64,000 nt of DNA from Paenibacillus foliorum (GTDB taxonomy: Bacteria > Bacillota > Bacilli > Paenibacillales > NBRC-103111): the NCBI RefSeq assembly GCF_013141765.1, contig NZ_WHOD01000128.1, forward strand, positions 62,001 to 126,000, in the 5' to 3' direction. Made by a program: the position numbers and the translations under genes. A model generated the notes under the pieces. It was not told the DNA's origin. It made no database searches and worked only from the letters and a program-made list of their open reading frames with translations. Position 1 is the stretch's first letter. Each line of letters opens with the position of its first letter. Below are positions 7,405-15,950 of this stretch, piece after piece.

Positions 7405-9024
7405 TTAATTTTTTACAAGCTCTTCGTTAGAACGGGAAGATGAAGTTGAACGGTTAAAACCGCGGTCGCGACCATAGTCACGGCTGCCTTCATTACGTCC
7501 GCTTCCACCACGGTTATCGCGGGAAGCATAGTCTCTTCCACCACCGCTACCATCTCTGCGTGGAGGTCTCGAACCGGACCCTGAGTTCGAACCTGAACCG
7601 GAACGGTCATAAGGCTTATCGTTACGACGTGCGCCTGCTGCTGTACCGTAAGTACCCGATGGTTTGCGGCCTGAGCTGCGTACATCTTGTCTTCTCTTTT
7701 TAGCGCGAAGCGGCTCTTCAGGTGTCAATTCAATTGCTACTTCTTTCTTATCGCCTGTCAGCAATTTCAATGCAGAGGCTAGAAGGTGAACTGAATCATG
7801 CTGTTCCAACAACTGGATTGCCAAGCCTTTATATTCGTTATGATCTTCTTTATCAAGCAAAGCAAGAATACGCTCAGCTGTTACTTTTTGTTTTCCTTCA
7901 ATGGCTTCAGCCAAGCTAGGAATCGGTTTTTTAGTGATTTTGTGGCGTGTAAGCTTCTCAATGAAGTTCAAGTGATCGATTTCTCTAGGTGTTACGAATG
8001 TGTAAGCCGCACCCTCTTTACCAGCGCGTCCTGTACGACCAATACGGTGAACATAGCTTTCTGGATCTTGCGGTAAATCAAAGTTGATAACATGCGTAAC
8101 GCCTGAAACGTCCAAGCCACGTGCAGCAACGTCAGTTGCTACCAATACATCAATGCTGCCGTCACGGAACTTACGCATAACGTTGTCACGTTGATTTTGG
8201 GACAAATCTCCATGCAAGCCCTCGGCAGTATAACCGCGTTTTTGCAATCCTTCAGCTAACTCATCTACCCGGCGTTTAGTACGGCCAAAGATGATAGCTA
8301 GATCTGGGGACTCCATGTCGATCAAGCGGCACAATGCATCAAATTTCTGTCTTTCTTGCAATTCAATATAGGATTGCTCAATCAACGGAGCACTCATTTG
8401 CTTAGGAATTACAGAAACATGTTCTGGGTTACGTAAAAATTGTTGGGCTAGTCTTTGAATGTTAACCGGCATTGTAGCCGAGAACAGCATAGTTTGACGC
8501 TCTGCTGGAACCAGCTTCAGGATAGATTGGATATCTTCCATGAAACCCATATCCAACATTTCATCCGCTTCATCCAAAATTACAGTTTGCACATCATCCA
8601 GTCTGATTGTTTTACGGTTGATATGATCAAGCAAACGTCCTGGAGTTCCGATAATGATTTGTGGTTTCTTCTTCAATGAGCGAATTTGCTTCACGATATC
8701 TTGGCCACCATAGATTGGCAAAGAACGAATACCTTTAAATCTGCCTAATTTCTCGATTTCTTCTGCAACTTGAATGGCCAATTCTCGTGTCGGGCACATA
8801 ATCAAAGCTACGATTTTTTCTTCTCTTACATCAATTTTATTTACCAACGGGATTCCGAATGCCGCCGTTTTGCCTGTACCTGTTTGTGCTTGACCGATCA
8901 AATCGCGATTATCCATAGCAATAGGCATTGCCTTCTCTTGAATCGGTGTCGATTCTTCAAAGCCCATTTCCGTAATGGCACGAAGCACCTTTGGTTCCAA
9001 GCCGAACTCGTTAAAATTTTTCAA
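7405..9024 (-). CDS. cshA: DEAD-box RNA helicase, CshA type
   Basis: 539-aa ATP-dependent RNA helicase involved in RNA unwinding, ribosome assembly and mRNA decay, notably in the cold. Motifs in order: Q motif GFEESTPIQ, Walker A AQTGTGKT, PTRELA, TPGRLLDH, DEADEML, SATMP, then VATDVAARGLDV and HRIGRTGRAG of the second RecA domain. Residues from about 455 form a low-complexity tail rich in arginine, glycine and serine, common in CshA proteins. The start is TTG at 9024 with AAAGGAG upstream. A probable extended -10 promoter (TGATATAAT, complement of 9168-9176) would give a leader of roughly 137 nt. Confidence 0.95.
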   Translation of the reverse strand: MKNFNEFGLEPKVLRAITEMGFEESTPIQEKAMPIAMDNRDLIGQAQTGTGKTAAFGIPLVNKIDVREEKIVALIMCPTRELAIQVAEEIEKLGRFKGIRSLPIYGGQDIVKQIRSLKKKPQIIIGTPGRLLDHINRKTIRLDDVQTVILDEADEMLDMGFMEDIQSILKLVPAERQTMLFSATMPVNIQRLAQQFLRNPEHVSVIPKQMSAPLIEQSYIELQERQKFDALCRLIDMESPDLAIIFGRTKRRVDELAEGLQKRGYTAEGLHGDLSQNQRDNVMRKFRDGSIDVLVATDVAARGLDVSGVTHVINFDLPQDPESYVHRIGRTGRAGKEGAAYTFVTPREIDHLNFIEKLTRHKITKKPIPSLAEAIEGKQKVTAERILALLDKEDHNEYKGLAIQLLEQHDSVHLLASALKLLTGDKKEVAIELTPEEPLRAKKRRQDVRSSGRKPSGTYGTAAGARRNDKPYDRSGSGSNSGSGSRPPRRDGSGGGRDYASRDNRGGSGRNEGSRDYGRDRGFNRSTSSSRSNEELVKN

Positions 9025-9300
9025 ATGTTTTCAATCTCCTTTAGAATAGGGTTCTTATTTATTTATACCCTTAAGTGCGACTCCTATATCCTTTTATTGT
9101 ATCTGCAAAATGCGTCCGAAGCATTCGTAATTACATACGCAAGGCCGTACTTAAGAATATCTCCAATATTATATCACAACCAAAATTCAAATTCCAGAAA
9201 TTTCAGTTTGAAACCTGCACTTCCTCTTTATCGTATACATTAGTTATAATGATATAAATGAATACTTACTATACATGCTTACAAAAGGAGCGAACCTGTT

Positions 9301-9834
9301 ATGTCGATCTGGAAAAGAGTCGGTTCCATCATTAAGAGCAATAAAGAGCAGCCTACGGTAAAAGCATCCAATCCTATAGAGGATACACAAGTTGGAGATA
9401 TTATAATCGTTGATCTTGAAGAATATGTAGTTTCCGGAAAGCTTGTATATTTTGACAGAGGTTATCCCCCTCACCGCTTTGTTTACTACTTACAGAACGG
9501 AACAGCCATTTCAAGCCTGTTGATAGAGAAAGGACGCAGCTATGAATGCTTCGTCTGCCATTTTGTCGAAGGTGCACTCGATGATCCCAACGATGTCCCT
9601 ACTGAACTTGATCTTAATGGTGAAGTTACCTATAGCTTGGAAAATCAACGTACCGATCTGGTGCGTGCCGAAGGAAGCACTGATTTTCGCGCAAATGATG
9701 ACGTCATTTTATGGCGCTACATCGGATCGGAAGGACGTTATTTCTTCCTTCAATGGCAGGATGGCAAATTTGTGGCCATGGAAGGAACCAAAACTCCCGC
9801 AGGTCAGATCAAGTTTTTGAAAGGCAGCCACTAG
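9301..9834 (+). CDS. DUF4178 domain protein
   Basis: 177 aa, predicted cytoplasmic. The region from about residue 28 (VGDIIIVDLEEYVVSGKLVYFDRG) to about 160 fits the beta-rich DUF4178 fold, with the typical aromatic motif near YFFLQW. AAAGGAG precedes the ATG by 9-10 bases. It is 44 bases upstream of a DUF4247 lipoprotein gene, a pairing I regard as recurrent in Paenibacillus and Bacillus relatives. No function is known. Confidence 0.8.
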   Translation: MSIWKRVGSIIKSNKEQPTVKASNPIEDTQVGDIIIVDLEEYVVSGKLVYFDRGYPPHRFVYYLQNGTAISSLLIEKGRSYECFVCHFVEGALDDPNDVPTELDLNGEVTYSLENQRTDLVRAEGSTDFRANDDVILWRYIGSEGRYFFLQWQDGKFVAMEGTKTPAGQIKFLKGSH

Positions 9835-9878
9835 AGGATTCAAGGATACGGCACAAACCGTATGGAGGTGATTTCATT

Positions 9879-10637
9879 ATGAAAAAGCGTTCACTGCAAT
9901 TACTTTCGATTTTACTTGTATTTACCTTGCTTGTAGGTTGCGGCGATGCTGGTAATTACGTGAAAGATAACTATACGTTGGTTGATGTACAGGGCCAAGG
10001 CAAAAGCACGGCGAAAATTTACTCGGTCGAAGGAAAAGATGTTCCAACCGTTGCCAAAGAAGTCGCCGATAAAGAAAAACCGAAAGAGATAAGTAAAGAA
10101 TCAGCCGATCAAATGTTCCTCGTGTACGATAATAAAATTGTTAATGTACAAAAGGATCCTAACAATGAAAGCAATTCTCTTGTTGAAGTAGACTCGATTG
10201 AATATGCCAAGCAGAACTATGACTCCTCTTTCCTTCAAGGATATATAGCCGCTTCCTTAATTCAATCCATATTCGGTGGAGGCTGGAATAACTCCCGCGG
10301 ATACGATTATCGAGGATATACGTCCAGCAAGAGATACGATGATTATGGGAAATACCAAACTACACCGAAAACGGGTGGGAGTACAGTTACACCGCCTACT
10401 ACGACGACTAAACCGACACCGGCAACCACAGATCGTAAAGGAAGCTTCAATAGTGCACCAACAACTAAATCTCCATCAGTTACAACACCGCCAAAAAGCA
10501 GTTCAAGCAATAATAGCAGCAATACGCGTAAAAATGATGGATCCACATCAACCTACAAATCACCAAGCAGCAGTAAATCAGGCTCCAGTTCTAAACCAAG
10601 TACAAGCACCCGATCAGGGTCTTTCAAGAAGAAATAG
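9879..10637 (+). CDS. DUF4247-type lipoprotein
   Basis: 252 aa. The N terminus has a lipoprotein signal with lipobox LLVGC near residue 20, so the mature protein should be anchored outside the membrane. A conserved domain covers about residues 30-150. The remainder is a long repetitive tail rich in threonine, proline, serine, lysine and glycine, suited to spanning the cell wall. GGAGGTG lies before the ATG at 9879; a longer upstream reading overlaps the previous gene and has no site. It is probably an operon with the DUF4178 gene. Function unknown. Confidence 0.82.
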   Translation: MKKRSLQLLSILLVFTLLVGCGDAGNYVKDNYTLVDVQGQGKSTAKIYSVEGKDVPTVAKEVADKEKPKEISKESADQMFLVYDNKIVNVQKDPNNESNSLVEVDSIEYAKQNYDSSFLQGYIAASLIQSIFGGGWNNSRGYDYRGYTSSKRYDDYGKYQTTPKTGGSTVTPPTTTTKPTPATTDRKGSFNSAPTTKSPSVTTPPKSSSSNNSSNTRKNDGSTSTYKSPSSSKSGSSSKPSTSTRSGSFKKK

Positions 10638-10645
10638 ATCATCAT

Positions 10646-10687
10646 AAAGCTTCACACTCAGCATTCGCTGGGTGTGAAGCTTTTTTT
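10646..10687 (+). terminator. Intrinsic terminator after the DUF4247 gene
   Basis: Stem AAAGCTTCACAC with GTGTGAAGCTTT, extended by CAG/CTG, then seven T residues. Confidence 0.92.
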
Positions 10688-10774
10688 ATTGAAAAAAGCT
10701 TTCCACCACACGGTTTGATTTAACAGCCCTAATCCATACTAAGCTTACCGTCGTAAATCAGGAGGATGAGTTTA

Positions 10775-11599
10775 TTGCTTCGAATATGGATCGGCCCCTT
10801 GCTGTCAATTATAATCAGTTCAGCATTAATTGCCGTAGCCTTTAATCTTTTTCTTGTCCCACAACAGCTTCTTAGTGGAGGTCTATCCGGCATTTCTATG
10901 ATTGTAAGTTATTTTACTGGCTGGAGCATCTCCTTGGTGTTTTTGCTAAGCAACTTACCTGTAGTTTTATTTGGATTGATAAGAATCGGGCGCAAATTCA
11001 TCGTACTTAGCGTAGTTTCAGTTATTATGACGTCATGGTTTTTACGGTTGATTCCCACATTTGTTGTAGCTCAAGATAACATGCTGGCTGCTGTTACTGG
11101 CGGGGTGCTTATAGGCATTGCTTCAGGAATGTCGATGCGGGCTGGAGGATCTACAGGAGGTTTCGATATTATTGGCTCCATTTTGACGCAAAAACGTGAT
11201 TTCCCACTTGGGACCACTCTATTTATACTAAATGGTGTTGTTATCGTCGCTTTAGGTTATTTTAAAACCGATTGGGATCTAGCCCTTAATTCGATGCTGT
11301 CAATCTTCATTACCGGTAAAATTATCGATACCATTCATACTCGCCATTTAAAAGTAACCGTTTATATTATCACCCAATCTAAAGACGCTTTGCTTGAACG
11401 TTTAATGCTCCTGCAGCGTGGTGTAACGATTCTGACAACGGAAGGGGCTTATACTAAAAAGGAGCAGCATATGCTAATGACCGTTACAACCCGCTATGAT
11501 TTAGTAAGCTTACAAAACATGATTAAATCAACGGATCCTGATGCTTTTGTGAATATAGTTGAAACGGTTGCAATAATGGGCCAATTTAGAAGGAATTAG
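10775..11599 (+). CDS. YitT-family membrane protein (DUF161 plus DUF2179)
   Basis: 274 aa. Residues 1-180 contain about five membrane segments with the glycine-rich signatures LLSGGLSGISMI and GGSTGGFDIIGS of the YitT_membrane domain; residues 190-274 form the soluble DUF2179 domain. GGAGG directly abuts the ATG at 10766, which makes that ATG unusable, so I start at the TTG at 10775, nine bases after the site. It is a single gene. YitT proteins are conserved in Firmicutes without an agreed substrate. Confidence 0.88.
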   Translation: MLRIWIGPLLSIIISSALIAVAFNLFLVPQQLLSGGLSGISMIVSYFTGWSISLVFLLSNLPVVLFGLIRIGRKFIVLSVVSVIMTSWFLRLIPTFVVAQDNMLAAVTGGVLIGIASGMSMRAGGSTGGFDIIGSILTQKRDFPLGTTLFILNGVVIVALGYFKTDWDLALNSMLSIFITGKIIDTIHTRHLKVTVYIITQSKDALLERLMLLQRGVTILTTEGAYTKKEQHMLMTVTTRYDLVSLQNMIKSTDPDAFVNIVETVAIMGQFRRN

Positions 11600-11750
11600 T
11601 CCGAATCTTAGAAAAATAAACCATACATATTTTCGACTCATATGGTATAATAGAAGTATTAATTTCATTTAAATCCTCATTCTTTACCTTTGTTAATCAA
11701 GTAAGTCAAGCCTGATCTTCTCTAATAGATGACGAGGAAGGGTGATGCTT

Positions 11751-11939
11751 GTGGAAACAGTAAAGTTGTCAGCGATTGTGATGAGATTGACTCCCGAGTT
11801 ATATCCTTTTTTGAAGCGGACCGAACTCGAGTTTGAGATCGTACTGCGGAACGGGCTTGAAGCTTTGGAAGCTGAAGACGCAATGGAAATTATTCAATAC
11901 AGTATTTCAGAACAACAAAAGGACGCCTTGCTCCATTAA
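11751..11939 (+). CDS. Small acidic protein of unknown function
   Basis: 62 aa from the GTG at 11751 (AGGAAGG nine bases upstream); ATG 11745 or GTG 11742 would add two or three residues but crowd the site. The sequence is helical and charged (LTPELYPFLKRTELEFEIVL) with no cysteine or membrane segment. I do not recognise the family. It is supported by a good ribosome site and by a terminator whose loop holds its stop codon. Confidence 0.65.
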   Translation: METVKLSAIVMRLTPELYPFLKRTELEFEIVLRNGLEALEAEDAMEIIQYSISEQQKDALLH

Positions 11940-11956
11940 GGGGCAGCGTCTTTATT
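11922..11956 (+). terminator. Terminator overlapping the end of the small gene
   Basis: Stem GACGC (11922-11926) plus TGCTCC (11929-11934) pairs with GGGGCA (11940-11945) plus GCGTC (11946-11950), followed by TTTATTTTTA. The loop ATTAA contains the TAA stop codon. Confidence 0.85.
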
Positions 11957-12061
11957 TTTAATGTAACGGGCAAAATGTTATCGTTCTGTAATATTTGCAT
12001 GTTATATTCTAACTATAAAATGGTATGATAGACATGTTATCCAAAATCGGAGGTGTATTAA

Positions 12062-12298
12062 ATGGGAGCTTTATCACCATGGCATATTATATTGATCGCT
12101 CTTGTAGCATTGCTGTTATTCGGACCCAATAAATTGCCAGAATTAGGCCGAGGCTTTGGTAAAATGTTCCGTGAATTCAAAGAAGCTACATCCGGCAATA
12201 ACTCAACTCCAGATGAACCAGCCGCTCCGGCAAAGAAGGAACTGCATGTTGTCCAAGAACAACAGAGCACAGAGCAACAGTCCAACTTGCCTAAATAA
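12062..12298 (+). CDS. tatA: Twin-arginine translocase subunit TatA
   Basis: 78-aa TatA/E protein, which oligomerises to pass folded proteins across the cytoplasmic membrane. A single N-terminal transmembrane helix (WHIILIALVALLLFG) carries the conserved FG hinge and is followed by the amphipathic helix KLPELGRGFGKMFREFKEA and a disordered acidic tail. CGGAGGTG lies upstream of the ATG. No tatC is in the window, so its partner must be encoded elsewhere. Closed by the terminator at 12359. Confidence 0.95.
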   Translation: MGALSPWHIILIALVALLLFGPNKLPELGRGFGKMFREFKEATSGNNSTPDEPAAPAKKELHVVQEQQSTEQQSNLPK

Positions 12299-12358
12299 TC
12301 GGTTTGTCCACTCAGCAGCCAGAGAACAATCGCTTTCATAAGAAAGCGCATTAGTAAA

Positions 12359-12386
12359 GCCGAGCACAATTGTGCTCGGCCTTTTT
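12359..12386 (+). terminator. Intrinsic terminator of tatA
   Basis: Perfect 11-bp self-complementary stem GCCGAGCACAA/TTGTGCTCGGC followed by CTTTTT. A smaller hairpin (CGCTTTC/GAAAGCG, 12331-12348) precedes it. Confidence 0.9.
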
Positions 12387-12412
12387 GTTGACTTTTTTAT
12401 TGTGACCAACCC

Positions 12413-14485
12413 TTATATAATCTTCGAAAGCCCTTCACAGCGGACCACCCAGGTCCCGTCTTGTGGAAATCCAGGAGCATGCTGATCCCCGCTACCCTCC
12501 CAGCCGCAGGCCATAATCGCAATAGCCGTAAGCAATCCACCATTGCCTGGTAAATAAGCAGTTAGTCCTGGTCGTTGGTAATTGTGTCCATTAGAAAAGT
12601 AAGTATTTTTAATTTGATCCATCAAGAGCATATCAACGGCTATATTTCCCTCACTTAAGCGTGCTGCTGTCATAGCCGCCATTGGAAAATCCCAACCCCA
12701 AGCTGTTTCCCATTTCCAGTCGGTAATGACTTTTTTTAACGTTCTTCTCATGATCTCACGGTCAACCAGCTTCCCCGGAAGAATGCCAAGTGCACCAAGC
12801 ATAGATGGATGATCCTCATTAAAGCTAGTAAAGGAATCGGGGCACCATTCATGCGCCAGATATACACCATCCTCACTAATAGGCAGCGCCGCTATGTGTG
12901 TGCATATATGCTCCCAGTCAGGATCAGGCTTCAATCCAAGGCGATCCCTCCACAGTTGAGCTACTTCCAGTCCATATTTCCAATACTCCAGCTCAAACGT
13001 TGGATTCAATGTATCTTCAGGAGCGTGATTTTCTTGTGCCGGAATAACAGGAGGTCCTAATACATAACGCTTAGCCTGCTCATCCCATACTGCAAAGGAT
13101 GCCATGAAAGCTGCGCTATCCAGTACAATTTCTTTATATTTCTGAAGGGTTTCTTCATTCGGATGGCTGCGATAACATAATTCAGCCATTGCTATTGGAT
13201 GCGGCTGCTGCCAAATGAGCAGAGTTCCAATCGTTGATGGACTCTGTAAGCCAGCAGGATCAACCATTTTGGGCCAACGAGCCCCCTCATACCCCTGAGA
13301 TTTAGCTACTTCATGCGCAATAGGTAAAATATCGCAGTACCAGTCCAAACTTTTCTCCAGCATCGCCGTACGTCCCCAAAGGGCAAAATGTGCGGCATGC
13401 CACCAATGCATTTCAAGATGAAACTTACCGAACCAGCTATTGTAAAGAAGTCCTGTTTCCTGAGGAGGCAATGAGCCTGAGCAATGTATGGCTGTCTGAT
13501 ATTGAGACAACACGACTCGTCGCTCCAGCTCAGCTGCTCGCTCGTCAACGCTTCCACTGAAATCAACGGCCCCGCCTTCGCTCCAAAATTGACGCCAATA
13601 GGTCTGACTGGCCCATTTAATATCTTCAAAGCTTTGGTTAGATAACTCTTCATTACGTGAGCTAAATCCAATCGCTAGCTCAAGCGTTTCCGCAATACCC
13701 GATGGCTTCAAAACATAGCGGTGCTCACTCTCCTGAATGATTTGGCCATCCGACCAAGAGGCTGAAACTGTATATCCTTCATCATCCATACTACGCTTCC
13801 AACTTGTGGAAGCTGCTGTTGTTGATTGCTTGGTTGTATGATGGGTCATGTCATTATTCCAGTTAAGGTCAATGCTTTCGGCCCATTCATTGGACTCGAC
13901 TTCTGTGGACGGGAATCCAATACGGACGGCAAGTCGATCATTATCCAGCAGCGCTGATTCGATGAATATACCAATCTGATCTGACATAGGATGACAGCAA
14001 GTAGTAACCGTCACCCGATCTCCCTGCACCTCAAATCTACTTGTAATAACACCCTCCCACAAGGAGAGAATTTGCTCCACCTCATTAAGATCTTCAAGCT
14101 TTGCCTCGCTGCCATCCTCCAGAACTATGTGCAATCCAATTTGTGCAAGCTGCATACGATGTGGATTTTGCCGAAGCCAATGGAAAGCTTCTTCCTGTCC
14201 ATCAGCATCCGTTGCATATCCGACTGCTCGTCCGTAGGTTTCAAAAGGTTTAAGTTGAATGTCTTCCTGCTTGAAGCGATCTCGGCCACCTGAGCTATGC
14301 CAACCCCATTGCGATTGTGTCCCCAATGGAACTTGATACTGTTCCGGAAAGCTCTGTAAGCCCGTGATATCTACTGTATAAGCGAATTCGCCGTTACCAA
14401 CTGATAGTGGAGATAAAAGCTCTGCTTGCTTTAATACAGGGTTATGTCTGCTAACAAGAGCATAACGGTCAATTTTCTCATCCAT
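12413..14485 (-). CDS. Six-hairpin glycosidase, GH65/GH95-like
   Basis: 690-aa cytoplasmic protein (no signal peptide). The N-terminal third (to about residue 250) looks like a beta-sandwich domain; residues 330-650 resemble an (alpha/alpha)6 barrel, with EMHWWHAAHFALWGR, GYEGARWPKM and NPTFELEYWKYGL as motifs shared with GH65- and GH95-like enzymes. The glutamate in the last motif could be the general acid, but this is inferred. The ATG at 14485 is preceded by AAAGGTGAT; a longer reading upstream lacks a site. It lies downstream of, and on the same strand as, an MFS permease, so import and hydrolysis of a glycoside is a reasonable guess. Confidence 0.75.
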   Translation of the reverse strand: MDEKIDRYALVSRHNPVLKQAELLSPLSVGNGEFAYTVDITGLQSFPEQYQVPLGTQSQWGWHSSGGRDRFKQEDIQLKPFETYGRAVGYATDADGQEEAFHWLRQNPHRMQLAQIGLHIVLEDGSEAKLEDLNEVEQILSLWEGVITSRFEVQGDRVTVTTCCHPMSDQIGIFIESALLDNDRLAVRIGFPSTEVESNEWAESIDLNWNNDMTHHTTKQSTTAASTSWKRSMDDEGYTVSASWSDGQIIQESEHRYVLKPSGIAETLELAIGFSSRNEELSNQSFEDIKWASQTYWRQFWSEGGAVDFSGSVDERAAELERRVVLSQYQTAIHCSGSLPPQETGLLYNSWFGKFHLEMHWWHAAHFALWGRTAMLEKSLDWYCDILPIAHEVAKSQGYEGARWPKMVDPAGLQSPSTIGTLLIWQQPHPIAMAELCYRSHPNEETLQKYKEIVLDSAAFMASFAVWDEQAKRYVLGPPVIPAQENHAPEDTLNPTFELEYWKYGLEVAQLWRDRLGLKPDPDWEHICTHIAALPISEDGVYLAHEWCPDSFTSFNEDHPSMLGALGILPGKLVDREIMRRTLKKVITDWKWETAWGWDFPMAAMTAARLSEGNIAVDMLLMDQIKNTYFSNGHNYQRPGLTAYLPGNGGLLTAIAIMACGWEGSGDQHAPGFPQDGTWVVRCEGLSKII

Positions 14486-14634
14486 TCTATCACCTTTTTC
14501 CATATATTTCTTAAACCCATTTCTAATCATCTTTTTTATGTTCCTAATTTTGTTACAGGTTCCCACTTACACTATATTGGAAGCTCTTACATTCCGTCTA
14601 CGCAAATTCTGTATAAATATTGCACTATATTGCG

Positions 14635-14670
14635 AAAAAACCGCTTAGCCCTTTTATAGGCCAAACGGTT
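14635..14670 (-). terminator. Terminator overlapping the end of the MFS gene
   Basis: 12-bp stem (complement of 14659-14670 with 14640-14651) and six T residues on the minus strand. The TAA stop codon of the MFS gene (complement of 14654-14656) lies in the loop, and its last codons form the 5' arm. Confidence 0.9.
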
Positions 14671-15817
14671 TCCTTAATTTTTGCCCATAGGCATGAGTCC
14701 CCAAAAGCAACACAGCCGCGATGGCCGTCATTACTGCAGCAAATATATACATCGCTGACCCGCCCCATAGATCCTTAATAAAGCCCCCTACTAAGCCGCC
14801 CGTTAATCCAGCCAATCCCAAGAATACAGCGGACAGCAGAGCCAACCCCGTGGAACGCATCTCTTCAGGAACTAAACGCACCGCATATTGTACAGATACA
14901 ATCCAGAATACAGCGAAAGTCACGGAATGCGAAACTTGCATAAGAGTCAATACAGTCGGATCCGTAATTACAGCGTACAAAATCCACCTTATGGTATACA
15001 AAATGGCAACAACGCCCAACAATGCAAGCTCATGGAAACGATGCATATAGCGGCTAAGCAAAGCAAAGGTAGGAACCTCACTCACTGCTGCAAGCGCCCA
15101 TGCCCAGCCGGCCATCGAATCGCTTGCTCCCAGATCTTTTAAATGAAGCACCAGCAAGCCGTCATTCATTCGATGTGGAACTATGAGAATAAATACTAAT
15201 ACTAGAAACCATAGAAATTGCTTATTCTTTATTATGTTTAAAACAGCAGAAGCTGTAATTCGCTGCCCACTGCCCTTCTCATCCTTCAAAAATATCAACA
15301 GAACTAGAGGCAGTACCCAGATCGACCAATACAGTACAGGAATATGTTGAATTCCTCCCAACGCATCAAGTACTACTCCTGCAATTACCGCTATAAATGT
15401 AAAACCAAGCGATCCCCACAGACGTACCGACCCATAAGACCTCCCGGCCTGCAGCGTAGCTTTAACTGTAATACTGTCCAGTAGCGGTACTGAGGAGAGC
15501 ATGAAGAAATAGAGCAGCATCATAAAAATAAACGCCCAGCCGTAGCCATCGGTGTGAAAGATACCTACACTGGAAGCAATTGTCATCACCCAAAGCGAAA
15601 AAATAATGAGCTTAAGTGTGTTATAACGATCCCCTAAATATCCCCATAACGGTTGAGCAAATATCGCCACAAACGGTCCGAACATCATTAATAAGCCGAT
15701 TTGGGAGGATGAATAGCCTTTATGCCCGAAATAGATGGGAAGGAATGGCATAAGAGCTGCTGTAGTCGCATAGTATGAAAGATTTAAGCCGCGCAGCGTC
15801 CATATTTGCTTTTTCAT
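14654..15817 (-). CDS. MFS transporter, LacY/nucleoside-symporter-like
   Basis: 387 aa with about 12 transmembrane segments. It belongs to the MFS_1-like group: the N terminus RGLNLSYYATTAALMPFLPIYF and the loop LWGYLGDRYNTLK are typical. SYGSVRLWGSLGF and VPEEMRSTG are shared with the second MFS gene at 23940, so the two are paralogues. The ATG at 15817 is preceded by GGACAGGTG. The substrate is unknown; the downstream glycosidase suggests a sugar or glycoside. Confidence 0.88.
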   Translation of the reverse strand: MKKQIWTLRGLNLSYYATTAALMPFLPIYFGHKGYSSSQIGLLMMFGPFVAIFAQPLWGYLGDRYNTLKLIIFSLWVMTIASSVGIFHTDGYGWAFIFMMLLYFFMLSSVPLLDSITVKATLQAGRSYGSVRLWGSLGFTFIAVIAGVVLDALGGIQHIPVLYWSIWVLPLVLLIFLKDEKGSGQRITASAVLNIIKNKQFLWFLVLVFILIVPHRMNDGLLVLHLKDLGASDSMAGWAWALAAVSEVPTFALLSRYMHRFHELALLGVVAILYTIRWILYAVITDPTVLTLMQVSHSVTFAVFWIVSVQYAVRLVPEEMRSTGLALLSAVFLGLAGLTGGLVGGFIKDLWGGSAMYIFAAVMTAIAAVLLLGTHAYGQKLRKPFGL

Positions 15818-15950
15818 AACACCTGTCCTTTTGATTATAAAATGTCACTTTAACCGAAAATCCAACAAAATGCGTCAAACTTCTCTATCAACCTATCAAC
15901 TTCTCTATTATAATGGAGAATATCATTCTGGCAAGGAGAGATAGACGCAT

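Noticed and set aside
7456..7475. Match of CCGCGGTCGCG in the helicase gene to the tandem RNA loop
   Set aside because: It lies in arginine/aspartate codons of the low-complexity tail and shares only a short palindromic core; chance.
8770..9243. 157-codon ORF antisense to the helicase gene start
   Set aside because: No ribosome site, no recognisable motif, and overlaps conserved helicase motifs.
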